A stretch of DNA of 64,000 bases from Paenibacillus catalpae. GTDB taxonomy: Bacteria > Bacillota > Bacilli > Paenibacillales > Paenibacillaceae. This document shows, piece after piece, positions 7,650 to 17,414 of the stretch. How positions within the stretch are numbered: position 1 is the stretch's first letter; the number at the start of each line of letters is the position of its first letter. The translations under genes were made by a program, and so were the position numbers. Under the pieces are notes generated by a model. It was not told the origin of the DNA, did not search any database, and was given only the letters and a program-made list of their open reading frames with translations. The stretch is from assembly GCF_900112695.1 (NCBI RefSeq), contig NZ_FOMT01000007.1, positions 62,001 through 126,000 of the forward strand, given 5' to 3'.

Positions 7650-8621
7650 TTACCGGCCTGTATACCACTCCGTCAAAATTTGGCCCGCTCGCTTGCCGTA
7701 CACGTCGAACCCTCGGTTCGACTTTGCTTCCGACAACGGGTACAGTTTCACGCTCCAATCCCACCAGAAAAATCCGCCGAACCACGGCTGATCCCAGAAT
7801 ACCTGGATAACGGAACTGTAAAAGTTCGCCTGCTCCTCTTCGGAAAACGGCAAGTCCTGGTGCAAGTAATCCCATGGCATCGTGGCGCAGCCATGTGCGC
7901 TGCGACAACCGATCTCCATAAATACGACCGGCTTGTTGAACTTCCGGTGCAGCCGCTCCATCTTGTCGCGAATCGGCAGCCATTTGGCGATCATATTGTC
8001 TTCCGTATCACCTGGCACACTGCCGACAGGGTAATAAGCGCTTGTGCCGATGACGTCTACCAGGTCGAACCACGCCACTCCGTCTTCACTGCCGTGGTTG
8101 GCGTTATAGATCAACGGTCCCGAGTAAACCTCTCTCACGCGTGCAATCGTCTGAGTCCATCTAGCCGTCTGCGACTCGGTTTTGACCATCTCGCAGCCGA
8201 CGCAGAACATCTCGCAGCCCAATTCCTCCGCAAGCTCTGCGTAATGAACCAGAAAATTCGTATACGATTCGAACCAGGTGTCCCAGTAAGAAGGACTGCC
8301 ATTATCCTCCTCCGGAAATCCGATATGCGCCCGCCAGAGGCCATCCCGCGAATTGACGACGGGCTTAAGGCAAATTTTCAGCCCGCTCCGTCTAGCTTCG
8401 CGCACGGCGGCTTCGATGTCGCGATCGGTTACGGTAAAGCCGTAATCAAACGGGATCTGCGTCGAATGTACCGTGTCCTGCCAGGTCCAGAAAGAGAGCG
8501 CGATCCATTCGCTCCCGGTTTCTTTCAGCTTGCGTATGGAGTCCGCTGCTTCTTCCGTCCGGTAGTCGCCGCGCTTTGCGCTCCATCCCCATGTCATTCC
8601 CTTGATGAACAATCGTTCCAT
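7650..8621 (-). CDS. Glycoside hydrolase family 113-like enzyme (beta-mannanase type)
   Basis: This 323-residue TIM-barrel hydrolase has no signal peptide and should be cytoplasmic. The opening FIKGMTWGW, CVGCEM with the likely acid/base Glu144, and VVFMEIG with the likely nucleophile Glu236 match family GH113, whose characterised members cleave beta-1,4-mannan or manno-oligosaccharides. The end FWDQPWFGGFFWWDWSV is typical aromatic substrate-site sequence. It is the last gene of the sugar-uptake operon, 68 bases after the PhyH-like gene. Imported oligosaccharides are the likely substrate. A beta-glucosidic or xylosidic activity cannot be ruled out. Confidence 0.75.
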   Translation of the reverse strand: MERLFIKGMTWGWSAKRGDYRTEEAADSIRKLKETGSEWIALSFWTWQDTVHSTQIPFDYGFTVTDRDIEAAVREARRSGLKICLKPVVNSRDGLWRAHIGFPEEDNGSPSYWDTWFESYTNFLVHYAELAEELGCEMFCVGCEMVKTESQTARWTQTIARVREVYSGPLIYNANHGSEDGVAWFDLVDVIGTSAYYPVGSVPGDTEDNMIAKWLPIRDKMERLHRKFNKPVVFMEIGCRSAHGCATMPWDYLHQDLPFSEEEQANFYSSVIQVFWDQPWFGGFFWWDWSVKLYPLSEAKSNRGFDVYGKRAGQILTEWYTGR

Positions 8622-8689
8622 GCCGTCCCTCGTTTCGGTTTAATACTGAAATCCGCTCTGGACATTTATGCTTTCTATATTCCCATTCT

Positions 8690-9667
8690 CTACTGACGAC
8701 CAAGCGCCTTACGAATGCTGATCTCAAGCGGCGAATAATCCGTCTCGTTCTCCCTCTGCAAGTTCAGCCTCTCGATTACCGGCGTTGTGCGGTTGCACAT
8801 AAACCGGGGAACGCCAATCAGGTTCTGAGAGGACGAATGGTACAAAAAGGGATGACAGAGAATCGCGTCGCCTGGCCCGCCAGTCGTCTCCAGCACGCGC
8901 AGCGTAGTGCCGCTTGCATCGACATAGTCATTGTTCATGAACTTGTCGAGCCGCGCCTTGGCGATTTCTTCAGCCGATCTTGCATCCGGTGCCCCGGCGT
9001 ACTGGTTGGCATAGATATCGCCGGCATCACTGTCCTTCCTCCTGTCCGCGCCAGTCAGTTCGCGCAGATAGGGATGCTCACGATTCAACTCCCCAATCGC
9101 TTCTCCGAGTTCCAATCCCTCCGGGCGGCCTTCCAGGAATCGGGCGACAACCTTGTGCGATCCCTCCACGATAAACGTACCTCCGCCCTGATGCGTGATA
9201 TCGGAGAACAGACACAAGCATAATAACCCTTGCTCCGGGCTGTCGACGAAATGTTTGAAGTGGATACCGTCCCAATGCCAGCCGTTGATCGGAACCGTCC
9301 AGGGCTGGTCGGCGTTCAGGGAGAAGTTGACGGGCCACCATCCGAACCCGCCCAGCCGCTCCGTCTCTCCGTACACGGTGCGGTTCGCCCATCGGCCATG
9401 ACCGATCAGATCCTCGATGGCATCGCCGAGCCGTGCCGTGTTGCAGCGGGCGAAGGCCGGCGTCAGAAACGTTTCGTTGATCTGGACCAATGGCTCCGTC
9501 CATGTTGCACGGTCGTCCTTGCGCACGCCGCTCCGCTTCTCCACCTCTGTCCAGAGATAATCCTGGGCCTCCAATGCGTCTTCCCGGGCGAAAGCGCCCT
9601 CCAGCTTGACCCAGCCTCTCTCAATGAAATGCTCGACCTGTTCTTCCGTCAGCACTTTATAGGTCAT
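8690..9667 (-). CDS. Phytanoyl-CoA dioxygenase (PhyH) family Fe(II)/2-oxoglutarate enzyme
   Basis: This 325-residue protein has the iron-binding H131-W-D133 motif (GWHWDGIHF) and a distal histidine in CHPFLYH (His278). Arg288 follows in GVPRFM and would bind 2-oxoglutarate. No signal peptide is seen. GGGAGG lies 8 bases before the ATG. The family hydroxylates small molecules, and the substrate here is unknown. Its place between two glycan hydrolases (68 bases to GH113, 96 bases to GH26) is odd and suggests action on a modified sugar or on an aglycone released from it. Confidence 0.85.
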   Translation of the reverse strand: MTYKVLTEEQVEHFIERGWVKLEGAFAREDALEAQDYLWTEVEKRSGVRKDDRATWTEPLVQINETFLTPAFARCNTARLGDAIEDLIGHGRWANRTVYGETERLGGFGWWPVNFSLNADQPWTVPINGWHWDGIHFKHFVDSPEQGLLCLCLFSDITHQGGGTFIVEGSHKVVARFLEGRPEGLELGEAIGELNREHPYLRELTGADRRKDSDAGDIYANQYAGAPDARSAEEIAKARLDKFMNNDYVDASGTTLRVLETTGGPGDAILCHPFLYHSSSQNLIGVPRFMCNRTTPVIERLNLQRENETDYSPLEISIRKALGRQ

Positions 9668-9763
9668 CGTTCATTTCCTCCCTTGCGCGTTGTATGTGGC
9701 GGTGAACCTTACTATCGCACTCGGACCAAGCGCTCGGGGCGATTGCCTGCAAACGCTATTTTT

Positions 9764-10798
9764 TTATCCTTCAATTGGATAAGCGGTTAAATCGGGTAAT
9801 TCATCCAATGTCACCGTGAACGGGTGCCCGTAATACTTGATCAGCATCTCCCGCTCCGTATATTGCTCGCCGACATCCCATTCACCATTTGCACCTTTAA
9901 CGCATACAAAGCCGCCGTACCAGGTACAGTTCCACAGCCAGGGCGCACCTTCGCCAATCATCTTGTCAGGATCCGGCAACGGCCCGTTCTCTGAGAGGGC
10001 AATCATTTTGTTTGCCGTGGTATAACCAAGCGCTTGGCGAAATCTCTCCAAGCTCGAGATATACGTTCGCTCCGGGGGATAGATGTCTTCTCCGATAATG
10101 TCGACATATTCATCGCCGGGATACCAATCACGATGCTGACCGTTCCACACCCAGATCAGGTTGTTTAGCCCGTGCAGATTCGTCAGTCTATCGTACATAA
10201 TCCTCCACAGCTTTACGCAAGGCTGAGGACCCTTCGCTCCCCACCAGAACCAGCCGCCGGAAGCTTCGTGCAGAGGCCGCCATAACACGGGGATCCCAAC
10301 GCTTTGAAGGATCTTCAACTGGATGGCAATGGCGTCGATATCGCGCATCAACAAGGCAAAGTCTTCGGATGATTCGTCGTTCATGGCTCCCGCGATATCG
10401 AACGTCGTTGCACTCGTATAGAAGCCCCGGTGCCATCCATTGTCCGGCGCCTCATCGATCAGATCTTTAGGCGCATTCCAGTGCCAGCAGAACGTGACGA
10501 TTCCCCCGCGTCTCCACCAGTCGATCGCCAGCGGCGTATCGGTTGGCACGGCGCCTCGTTCAACGCGGGACGGCGAATCGTTCATGAAGTCGAAACCGCC
10601 GACCGCCGGGTATTTGCCGGTTGCCCGAACAATGACATCCATCTCGGGCGTCGAAACGACGCCGTACTGCTGTCCGGTCAGCGTCCGTTTGCCGTATATG
10701 CTGCACAGATAGGCCATCAACCGTTTGGCGTTATCGCTTGCCGCCGGATGGATAAGTTTTGGCTCGACCGCCAATCTTCCTTGCAAATGCTCCTTCAT
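9764..10798 (-). CDS. Glycoside hydrolase family 26, beta-mannanase-like
   Basis: This 344-residue enzyme of clan GH-A shows RPLHEASGGWFWWG with the acid/base Glu178 and IALSENG with the nucleophile Glu270, the two signature sites of GH26. The GQQYG motif near residue 42 and WHWNAP near residue 105 also belong to this family. There is no signal peptide or accessory binding module, so it should act on oligosaccharides inside the cell, unlike the usual secreted mannanases. It lies 35 bases downstream of a sugar permease gene in the same operon. Confidence 0.87.
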   Translation of the reverse strand: MKEHLQGRLAVEPKLIHPAASDNAKRLMAYLCSIYGKRTLTGQQYGVVSTPEMDVIVRATGKYPAVGGFDFMNDSPSRVERGAVPTDTPLAIDWWRRGGIVTFCWHWNAPKDLIDEAPDNGWHRGFYTSATTFDIAGAMNDESSEDFALLMRDIDAIAIQLKILQSVGIPVLWRPLHEASGGWFWWGAKGPQPCVKLWRIMYDRLTNLHGLNNLIWVWNGQHRDWYPGDEYVDIIGEDIYPPERTYISSLERFRQALGYTTANKMIALSENGPLPDPDKMIGEGAPWLWNCTWYGGFVCVKGANGEWDVGEQYTEREMLIKYYGHPFTVTLDELPDLTAYPIEG

Positions 10799-10833
10799 TG
10801 CCGGGTTCTCCCTTCCGTATTGGATTCTTGCTG

Positions 10834-11829
10834 TTAACCGACGACGCCGGTGCGCTCAACGCTCTCTACGAAGTTGCGTTGGACGAACAGGTACAAGATA
10901 ATGAGCGGTGCGATGGCCAGCAGAATGCCGGTATCGACGATCATCGATACATGATTCGGATCTGCACGAGCCTCTGTTCCCTCGATACCAAGCAGACGAG
11001 GAAGGAATTGATTAACGTCTGCCGGGAACGATGCAATCTTGACCGCCATAAGGTTGCTATCGCTCATGAACAGCGACGTGTAAAACGTGTCGTTATACTG
11101 CCAGACGAACGAGAACAGCAGGACGGTAATGATCGGCGGAATCGCATTCGGCAGCATGATCGTGAAGAACGTTCGCAAACCGCCGGCTCCGTCGATGAGA
11201 GCCGATTCCTCGATTTCCTTCGGCAGTCCCCTGAAGAACTGCCGGAAGATATAGATGAACAGACCTGCCTTGAGGCCGATGGCGAGCCCCGAGGTGATTA
11301 ACGAAGGCCAATACGTGTTCAGTAGATTGACGCCGTCCTTGCCCGTAAACAGCTTAACGAGACCAAGTACGTCAAACTCCCGGAAATGCAGGTACATCGG
11401 TACCATAAGCGTGCTGGAAGGAATCAGGATCGTCATAATAACGAGAGCAAACAACACATTGCTGCCCGGAAAGGTGAACCGCGCAAAGCCGTAACCCGCG
11501 AGCGCACAAGAGGCAGTGGCAAGCAGCGTCGTCGAAATGACGAACAGCATCGTGTTCTGAAGCAGCGGCCAGTAGTCCAGAACGTTCATCGCCAGCCGAA
11601 TGTTCTCCATCGTATAATTGACGGGAATCATATAGATCGTTGGATCATAAATATCTAGCGGATCTTTGAACGCGACCGAGATTTGCTTCAAGACCGGCAG
11701 CAGGATGACAAACGATATGCCAAGGATCAGAATGTAGCGAAATATTGACCACAGCACCTCGCTGCCTTTGTTTCGTGCACGCTGGTACCGCAACAGGACC
11801 GCTTCGTTCTCCGGTATTTTGGCTGACAT
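10834..11829 (-). CDS. Carbohydrate ABC transporter permease (MalG/LplC-type)
   Basis: The protein has 331 residues and six membrane helices. The EAA loop is seen as EEIEESALIDGAGGLRTFF followed by IMLPNAIPP; it couples to the ATPase. The start is ATG 11829 with GAGGAGG 8 bases upstream. The same frame stays open for 51 more codons but without a ribosome binding site. It forms the inner-membrane pore with the permease encoded just upstream. No ATPase is in the cluster, so a shared MsmX-like ATPase elsewhere is presumed. Confidence 0.9.
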   Translation of the reverse strand: MSAKIPENEAVLLRYQRARNKGSEVLWSIFRYILILGISFVILLPVLKQISVAFKDPLDIYDPTIYMIPVNYTMENIRLAMNVLDYWPLLQNTMLFVISTTLLATASCALAGYGFARFTFPGSNVLFALVIMTILIPSSTLMVPMYLHFREFDVLGLVKLFTGKDGVNLLNTYWPSLITSGLAIGLKAGLFIYIFRQFFRGLPKEIEESALIDGAGGLRTFFTIMLPNAIPPIITVLLFSFVWQYNDTFYTSLFMSDSNLMAVKIASFPADVNQFLPRLLGIEGTEARADPNHVSMIVDTGILLAIAPLIILYLFVQRNFVESVERTGVVG

Positions 11830-11851
11830 TGTCTTTCCTCCTCTCCGAGGA

Positions 11852-12754
11852 TCAGTTATAGTAGAACACCCTTTTGGAAATAACGAAGCCAACCACGACC
11901 AGAATAATACTGACAACGATCGTATACATCCACGCCATCGCTGCGCTGAGTCCGAAGTTCTGGGAAGTGAACGCCGTTTCATAGATATACTGCGTCACTT
12001 GGCTGTCGGCGAATGAATCGATAATCGTATAGATGACGTTCGTCAGGATGAGCGGACTGACCATGGGAAACGTAATTTTCCAAAACGACTCGTACGCGGT
12101 CGCGCCCTCCATCTTCGCGACTTCATACATCGTGGAAGGAACCGATTGCAAAGCGGCGAGGAAAATGAGAATCTGGACGCCGGAGCTGCGGATAATCTCA
12201 TATATCCGGTTGACGGCCGTCACGATATATTCGATGAACCCGAGCGGAATACCGCTGTTGCCGAGAATACTTACCAGAATCATCGGGTCGAAGCCATTCT
12301 GCTGTTCACCAAGCTCCTGCGCGATCTGGGAGCTGCCGGTTAACTGGATCAAGCCGGCCGATTGCGCCTCCTCGATCGCACCGGAAGCGAGAATGACGGG
12401 CAGGAAGAAGATCGCCCGCGCCAGCGCCCTGCCCTTGAACTTCGAGTTCAGTAGCGTTGCCGCAAACAGGCTGAAGAAAAGGATCATTGGTACGTTGTAG
12501 ACCATCTCGGTTACGGACTCCGTCAAGATCCGGTTAAAGTTTGGATCGATCCGGATTGCATGATGATAATTGTCTAGACCGATAAAGCTCAGATCATAGC
12601 CGTTAGGCGCCACTTTCAATTCACTGAAGCTGAATTGGATTGACTGAAGGAACGGCGACAGGAACAGGAAAAGGAATCCGAGCAGCCACGGCAGGATAAA
12701 GAGGATCCCGAGAAGCGACCGCTTCTGTGACAGTGTGAAACTTCTCTTGATCAA
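11852..12754 (-). CDS. Carbohydrate ABC transporter permease (LacF/UgpA-type)
   Basis: The protein has 300 residues and six predicted membrane helices starting with LGILFILPWLLGFLFLFLSP. The coupling loop reads VPSTMYEVAKMEGATAYESF followed by WKITFPMVSP. The start is a TTG overlapping the DUF5696 stop (TTGA), with AAGGAG 9 bases ahead, which implies translational coupling. Its partner permease follows by 22 bases. Confidence 0.9.
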   Translation of the reverse strand: MIKRSFTLSQKRSLLGILFILPWLLGFLFLFLSPFLQSIQFSFSELKVAPNGYDLSFIGLDNYHHAIRIDPNFNRILTESVTEMVYNVPMILFFSLFAATLLNSKFKGRALARAIFFLPVILASGAIEEAQSAGLIQLTGSSQIAQELGEQQNGFDPMILVSILGNSGIPLGFIEYIVTAVNRIYEIIRSSGVQILIFLAALQSVPSTMYEVAKMEGATAYESFWKITFPMVSPLILTNVIYTIIDSFADSQVTQYIYETAFTSQNFGLSAAMAWMYTIVVSIILVVVGFVISKRVFYYN

Positions 12755-15318
12755 TTGACCTCACTCCTTACCGCAAAATTCTCCGCTTCGATCGTCATGC
12801 CGCCCACTGTCACCGGTTTGTCGGTATAATTGACGTACACTGCGGCGCCATTGCCATAGCGAACCTCGACGACCCCTTCCTGATGAACGATTCGATCCGA
12901 TATCGGCTGCGTTCGCAGACCGCCAAGCGCCTCATTCGCCTTTGCGTACATATTCGCGGCATCCTCGATCCAGCTTGTGTATTCGGTAGAGAAATACAGG
13001 TCGTACGCCGTAAATTTCAGCTGGGAGGAAGGCTCATATGTCCACAGGAAGTGCGGCGCCGCGCCGTATTCGACCGAACGAAGCAGTTGGTGCTGGAGGT
13101 CCTGCTCATCGTCCAGATTGAGCGGCGAGCCCGCATAGTCCATATAGCCGTGAATGACCATTTGGTAGAAAGGCACGGTTTCATCGACAATGTTGAAGCC
13201 GCTGTCTCCCATCGGCACGTTGACAAGCTTATCGGCATACGGAAGCGCATAGGCATTCCCGCCGGTCAGCAGCAAATGCGGGAATTCCTTCTCCAGCTTG
13301 CCGAGCTGCTCCGTCACGATGTTCTTGGCCGTGTCGCGGAAAATGACGCGGTCTGCGCGGTAGTCGGCATGGAGCAAATCCCCGAGATCGCGCAGCGAGA
13401 CGGAATCGATCTTATAGTCATCGTAACCGGCCATGAATTGGTCGACGAAGTACGGAAGCTTGGCAGGCGACAGCAGCCAATAGGTGCCAAGATCGTAATC
13501 CATTGTATTGAGCGCGCGGTTGTACGGCGTCCGAGCCGCCTGCTCGCGGGTAATGAACCTGGCCGCGTCAGAGGCAGGCCTGAACGCGAAGCTGTCGCGC
13601 AGCACATGCTGGAAAGCCGTGTCCGGATACAGCATGCCGCCGGCCGCTTCCAGCTTATCAGCCAACCGGCGCAGTTCCGACCCGCTGCCTAGCTTCCCTT
13701 CCATATCGACGCTTGCAGGAACGGTATGCTTCATGCCGCCGTTAAACCAGCCGAGATAACGCATTTGAACGTTGGAAACGCCTTTTTCCCTCAGCGCATC
13801 CGCGATTACGCCTGCCTGATCCACCGTCGTCATCGGCACGAGTCCTTTGTAAGGCACACCCAGGAAGGACTTGCGCTTGTCGATCGCACCAAGCACATCC
13901 ACGAAGAACGGCAGGCCCTCCCCGGCTTCAACTGGCTTCAGAAGGCCTTCCGCAGCAAGCCGCTCGCGGTAGATCTCGGCCATGCCTGCATAGGAGGCAT
14001 CCGAACCGTCAAGGAAGTTGTACCGGACCTGAATGTCGCCGGTATAACGCGCTTCGGACAAGAGATGGATTTCGTCAACCTCATTGCCCTTATACAGCTC
14101 CAGCTCGTCCTCGCCGCGAAGCGCGAAGCTGGCATGGATATGGTTGAACGAATTTTGACGTCCGCCGATGTCTGCCGTCACATTCGCAATCGATTCGCCT
14201 CGTTCGATCTGGGCAAACCAAGCATTGTCGCCGGATTTGAGGCCGAATACCGGCAAACGGGCACTCTCCGATACCTGACCGCGCCGGCCGCTGTTGTCGT
14301 TGTAATCGTCGCCGTAAATGCGCTGCGCGTAAACTTCGGCGTTCGATTTTCCGTTGTTCAAATAAATGAGACCGCCGGATCCGTCGGGTACCAGCATATA
14401 GCCTTGCTCATCCGTCCCCGCTGCGCCGAAGAAGTTCAGCAGCTCGAGGTTTCGGATTTTGAAACCTTTGCTTTCCACAATTTGCCCTGCAGGCACATTC
14501 ACGAGGAAGCTATCCCCGTCGAGACGGTATTCGAGGACGACCGTAAAATTGGGCTTCTCCTCGCCCCCGGCCCCGATTCCGTTCTCTTCATTGTCGAACG
14601 CGAGGTCTTCCTCGGTATAACCCGCTTTGGCAAAAGCGTCCAGAACGCGCTGCAGCACGAGCGGGCGTTCAACCGCCGTATCCAGCCGCTCCAGGACGTC
14701 CGGTTTCGTTTCCGACGGAAGATACGCACGGTTGATGGTAATCTTCGTCTGGTCGTCCAGCTGGCTGAGCACCTTCTCTTCCATCCGCTGCTTGCTGATG
14801 TACTTCGGCAGCGCGTCGATGCCAAGCGACATGTCTCCGATCGTGTACGTCAGGCGAAGCCCGCTGTCGATCATCTCGGCCTTGAACTGCTTATTCGCGA
14901 TCGAATGCGCATAGTTGGTAAACCTATTGAGCGTCCCGATGCGGTCGCGGTAGTTGACGGTCACCTGAGAGGAAAGCAATTCTTTCTCGACAGGGGACGC
15001 TTTCGCGTCTTCGTTTCGCGCCTCGGGATTAGTCCGCCATACTTTCCCGCTCTTTTTGTCCACCACGGCAAGCTCGGTCGTTTCTTCATGAAAATACATG
15101 GCCAGGGCATCCGTCTCCGCCGCAAGCTTCATGCCCGGAACGGCGCTGCCAGTCAGAAACTTGGGTTCGGAGGCCGCAGAAGGCTGAGACGCCGTCCCCG
15201 CGTAGGCGGAAACACTGACGGCCGGCGCTCCTTTCGTCAGCATGACGTAGAGCAGAGCACCGATCCCGACTACCGCGATACTTGCCAGCACCGCATAAAT
15301 TTTTTTTCTATTGCTCAC
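12751..15318 (-). CDS. DUF5696-type extracytoplasmic membrane-anchored protein
   Basis: The protein has 855 residues. A single N-terminal membrane helix (residues 5-27) is followed by a large exported domain. Residues about 70-110 (LYFHEETTELAVVDKKSGKV followed by WRTNP) are characteristic of the DUF5696 proteins that accompany sugar ABC transporters in Paenibacillus. The last third looks like a TIM-barrel-like fold of glycosidase ancestry. The start is GTG with AAAGGGGG 8 bases upstream. The function is not established. Its fixed place between permeases and YIP1/NHL proteins suggests a surface role in glycan capture or processing. Confidence 0.72.
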   Translation of the reverse strand: MSNRKKIYAVLASIAVVGIGALLYVMLTKGAPAVSVSAYAGTASQPSAASEPKFLTGSAVPGMKLAAETDALAMYFHEETTELAVVDKKSGKVWRTNPEARNEDAKASPVEKELLSSQVTVNYRDRIGTLNRFTNYAHSIANKQFKAEMIDSGLRLTYTIGDMSLGIDALPKYISKQRMEEKVLSQLDDQTKITINRAYLPSETKPDVLERLDTAVERPLVLQRVLDAFAKAGYTEEDLAFDNEENGIGAGGEEKPNFTVVLEYRLDGDSFLVNVPAGQIVESKGFKIRNLELLNFFGAAGTDEQGYMLVPDGSGGLIYLNNGKSNAEVYAQRIYGDDYNDNSGRRGQVSESARLPVFGLKSGDNAWFAQIERGESIANVTADIGGRQNSFNHIHASFALRGEDELELYKGNEVDEIHLLSEARYTGDIQVRYNFLDGSDASYAGMAEIYRERLAAEGLLKPVEAGEGLPFFVDVLGAIDKRKSFLGVPYKGLVPMTTVDQAGVIADALREKGVSNVQMRYLGWFNGGMKHTVPASVDMEGKLGSGSELRRLADKLEAAGGMLYPDTAFQHVLRDSFAFRPASDAARFITREQAARTPYNRALNTMDYDLGTYWLLSPAKLPYFVDQFMAGYDDYKIDSVSLRDLGDLLHADYRADRVIFRDTAKNIVTEQLGKLEKEFPHLLLTGGNAYALPYADKLVNVPMGDSGFNIVDETVPFYQMVIHGYMDYAGSPLNLDDEQDLQHQLLRSVEYGAAPHFLWTYEPSSQLKFTAYDLYFSTEYTSWIEDAANMYAKANEALGGLRTQPISDRIVHQEGVVEVRYGNGAAVYVNYTDKPVTVGGMTIEAENFAVRSEVN

Positions 15319-15332
15319 TGGTGCTGCCCCCT

Positions 15333-15953
15333 TTACGTACGGAAAATGAGTTCGCGGTAGATATCATAGATGAAATACCAGATCTGGGCTCCCAGGCTGA
15401 GCGCAAGAGTCCCCAGAAAGACGACGATCCCCATGGCGATAACCGTCAGAATCATCGTGATAACCGTCTTCGAGGCCGTATACTGGTGCACGGTCATAAT
15501 GCCGGCGAACAACAAATAAAGGAACCAGATCCCGGCGAAGCTGTTCAGCAAATAATAGAAGGCGGTTTCCTCCTGCACCATGATCCGGCTGATGAACGTC
15601 AGGGGCAGGTTGATCAGAATCAGCGGAAGCATCGCATAGCCTGTCGCCATGACGATTTCCTTGAATTTGCCTTCGCCTTCCATCAAGGTGGTAATGGACC
15701 AGTTCGCGAAGCAGAACAGGAGAAACGGCAGCAGGGTGTAAATGATGTCGTTCAGACTGTTCAAGTATCGCGGATCGTTGAAGTTGACGAGGAAACCCGA
15801 AAACTGCCGCTGCAAAATTAACGTCAGGATGAAAATCGCGAGAATCGTCAGCGCGACCCTGATCTTGCCCTTCTGTTCATACTTCATATCCCAGAACCCG
15901 TCGAACGGGTGGACGATGACATGGAGGGGAAACTTCACGAAATCATGCTTCAC
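15333..15953 (-). CDS. YIP1 family integral membrane protein
   Basis: The protein has about 206 residues with five predicted membrane helices (for example VALTILAIFILTLILQRQF and WFLYLLFAGIMTVHQYT) and a YIP1-type layout. I prefer the GTG at 15953, which has AAGGAG 8 bases upstream, over an earlier GTG at 15962 that overlaps that site. The start lies inside the end of the NHL gene. The role in sugar transport loci is unknown; a scaffold for the neighbouring NHL and DUF5696 proteins is an inference. Confidence 0.7.
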   Translation of the reverse strand: MKHDFVKFPLHVIVHPFDGFWDMKYEQKGKIRVALTILAIFILTLILQRQFSGFLVNFNDPRYLNSLNDIIYTLLPFLLFCFANWSITTLMEGEGKFKEIVMATGYAMLPLILINLPLTFISRIMVQEETAFYYLLNSFAGIWFLYLLFAGIMTVHQYTASKTVITMILTVIAMGIVVFLGTLALSLGAQIWYFIYDIYRELIFRT

Positions 15954-17403
15954 GTCTCTCACTCCTTCTCACCCTGACTTTCCTTACGATCCGATAAGCA
16001 ACGAAAGCAGCGATAAGTACCATCAAGGTCGTCATAAAATGACCGAACTGCTCCTGCATCACTTCGCGCCGATATCGCTTGAAGGCCGTCGAATAATACT
16101 TGCGGTCCATGCCGAGCTTAAAATATTCCATCGCTTCCTTGTTCTTCTTCTGCATGAGCAGCGAACGTCCAATACCCCGGTAGGCGATATCAAAGTTCGA
16201 GTTCATGCGGAGCACTTCCCGCCAAATGTCGACGGAACGGTCGGTATTGCCGTTGTAATGCTCGGTCGTCGCCGCGCTCACCAATTTGCCGAACCGTGTT
16301 GGTGCGAAGACGACGATATTATTTTTGCCCCGGTCGAGCACGACAAGCTTATCCGCAACCCGTTCGACCGCGACCGGCGTATTGAAGACGCCAAGCTGCG
16401 TCCCTCGTCCGCCGAAGGCGTACAGCAGTTCACCCTCGTCGTTGTACGCGAACAGACGGGCGCGAAGCGAATCGAGCGCGACATACATGCCGCCCCCGAG
16501 CACCTTGATGTCCACAAGCTTGGACGGGCCCGAGTTGTTGCCCAGAATCCGGTAACGGATGTCGCCTCGCGGCGGAAAATGGCCGAATCGTTTCAGCACA
16601 TCTTGTCCGGAGGGGTTCAGCCGTTTGATCGTTTCGGTTGAATTGATATCTACGGTCGTCGCATACACGAAGCCTTTGCGGTCGATATCGACGCTCGCGA
16701 ATTCCGTCGGAATGAACAGCTGCATCTGGGCTTGCTGCGCATCGGTCGCAAGCGCCCGCCACAGCCGGTCGGCCGGACTCGCGGTCACCTTGATCGTGCC
16801 GACGTAGCCGATAAACTTGCCTTTCTCGTCAAACTGCATGATGCCTTCGTACATCCCGCGGCTGACGACGAAGATCCTGCCCGCCCTGTCCGCGGTTACT
16901 TTGAGCGGAACGAATTTGAAGTCGGGCGGCAAAATTTCCGATTGGGGATTATCTACGACTCGAATCAGCTGGCCATCGCTTGTCAGGACGACGACTCTTC
17001 CCTTATCCGTATCGGCGACGTAAATCTCCTTTTTCTCCGATACGAAAATCCCCGACGGATTGGCGAACTTATTCTCCCGCCCATCCATCTCAAAGCCATC
17101 GATGGTCCGGAGCACCCGCCACTGGTTATCCAGGGCGATAACCCGCGCGTTGCCGCTGTCCAGAATGTAGATGAATCCGTCTTCCGTGACAAAAATGTCG
17201 TTTGGTTGATTAAAGCTGCCTACGCCAAGACTTTGCCCCGAGACGGCTTTCTCCGGCACATATGGCGCAGGCAGCGGCACCGATTCTTCATAAAAGTTGT
17301 AAGTATAGGCTTCATACGGAGTGGCGGCAGAAGCGGCCGGAGCCGCTGCGGCGGCGAGCATCGAGATGATCGCCGCAAGCACGAGCGCTTTGGTTAATTT
17401 CAC
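15943..17403 (-). CDS. NHL-repeat beta-propeller protein with TPR-like segment and C-terminal membrane anchor
   Basis: The protein has 486 residues. A signal peptide of about 25 residues ends near ASAATP. NHL repeats then run to about residue 350 (FNQPNDIFVTEDGFIYILDS, NPSGIFVSEKKEIYVADTD and others). A helical segment follows (SVDIWREVLRMNSNFDIAYR), then one membrane helix (TTLMVLIAAFVAYRIV) and a basic tail. The start is GTG 17403 with AGGGGGAT upstream; the frame stays open for another 215 codons that overlap the permease gene and are not coding. The propeller would face the outside and may act as a docking platform for the transporter. Confidence 0.8.
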   Translation of the reverse strand: MKLTKALVLAAIISMLAAAAAPAASAATPYEAYTYNFYEESVPLPAPYVPEKAVSGQSLGVGSFNQPNDIFVTEDGFIYILDSGNARVIALDNQWRVLRTIDGFEMDGRENKFANPSGIFVSEKKEIYVADTDKGRVVVLTSDGQLIRVVDNPQSEILPPDFKFVPLKVTADRAGRIFVVSRGMYEGIMQFDEKGKFIGYVGTIKVTASPADRLWRALATDAQQAQMQLFIPTEFASVDIDRKGFVYATTVDINSTETIKRLNPSGQDVLKRFGHFPPRGDIRYRILGNNSGPSKLVDIKVLGGGMYVALDSLRARLFAYNDEGELLYAFGGRGTQLGVFNTPVAVERVADKLVVLDRGKNNIVVFAPTRFGKLVSAATTEHYNGNTDRSVDIWREVLRMNSNFDIAYRGIGRSLLMQKKNKEAMEYFKLGMDRKYYSTAFKRYRREVMQEQFGHFMTTLMVLIAAFVAYRIVRKVRVRRSERREA

Positions 17404-17414
17404 GGACGATCCCC

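Noticed and set aside
7596..8696. 366-codon plus-strand frame opposite GH113
   Set aside because: Antisense shadow; the GH113 frame has catalytic motifs and a ribosome binding site.
13726..15360. 544-codon plus-strand frame opposite the DUF5696 gene
   Set aside because: High-GC antisense shadow; Arg/His-rich composition and no initiation signal.
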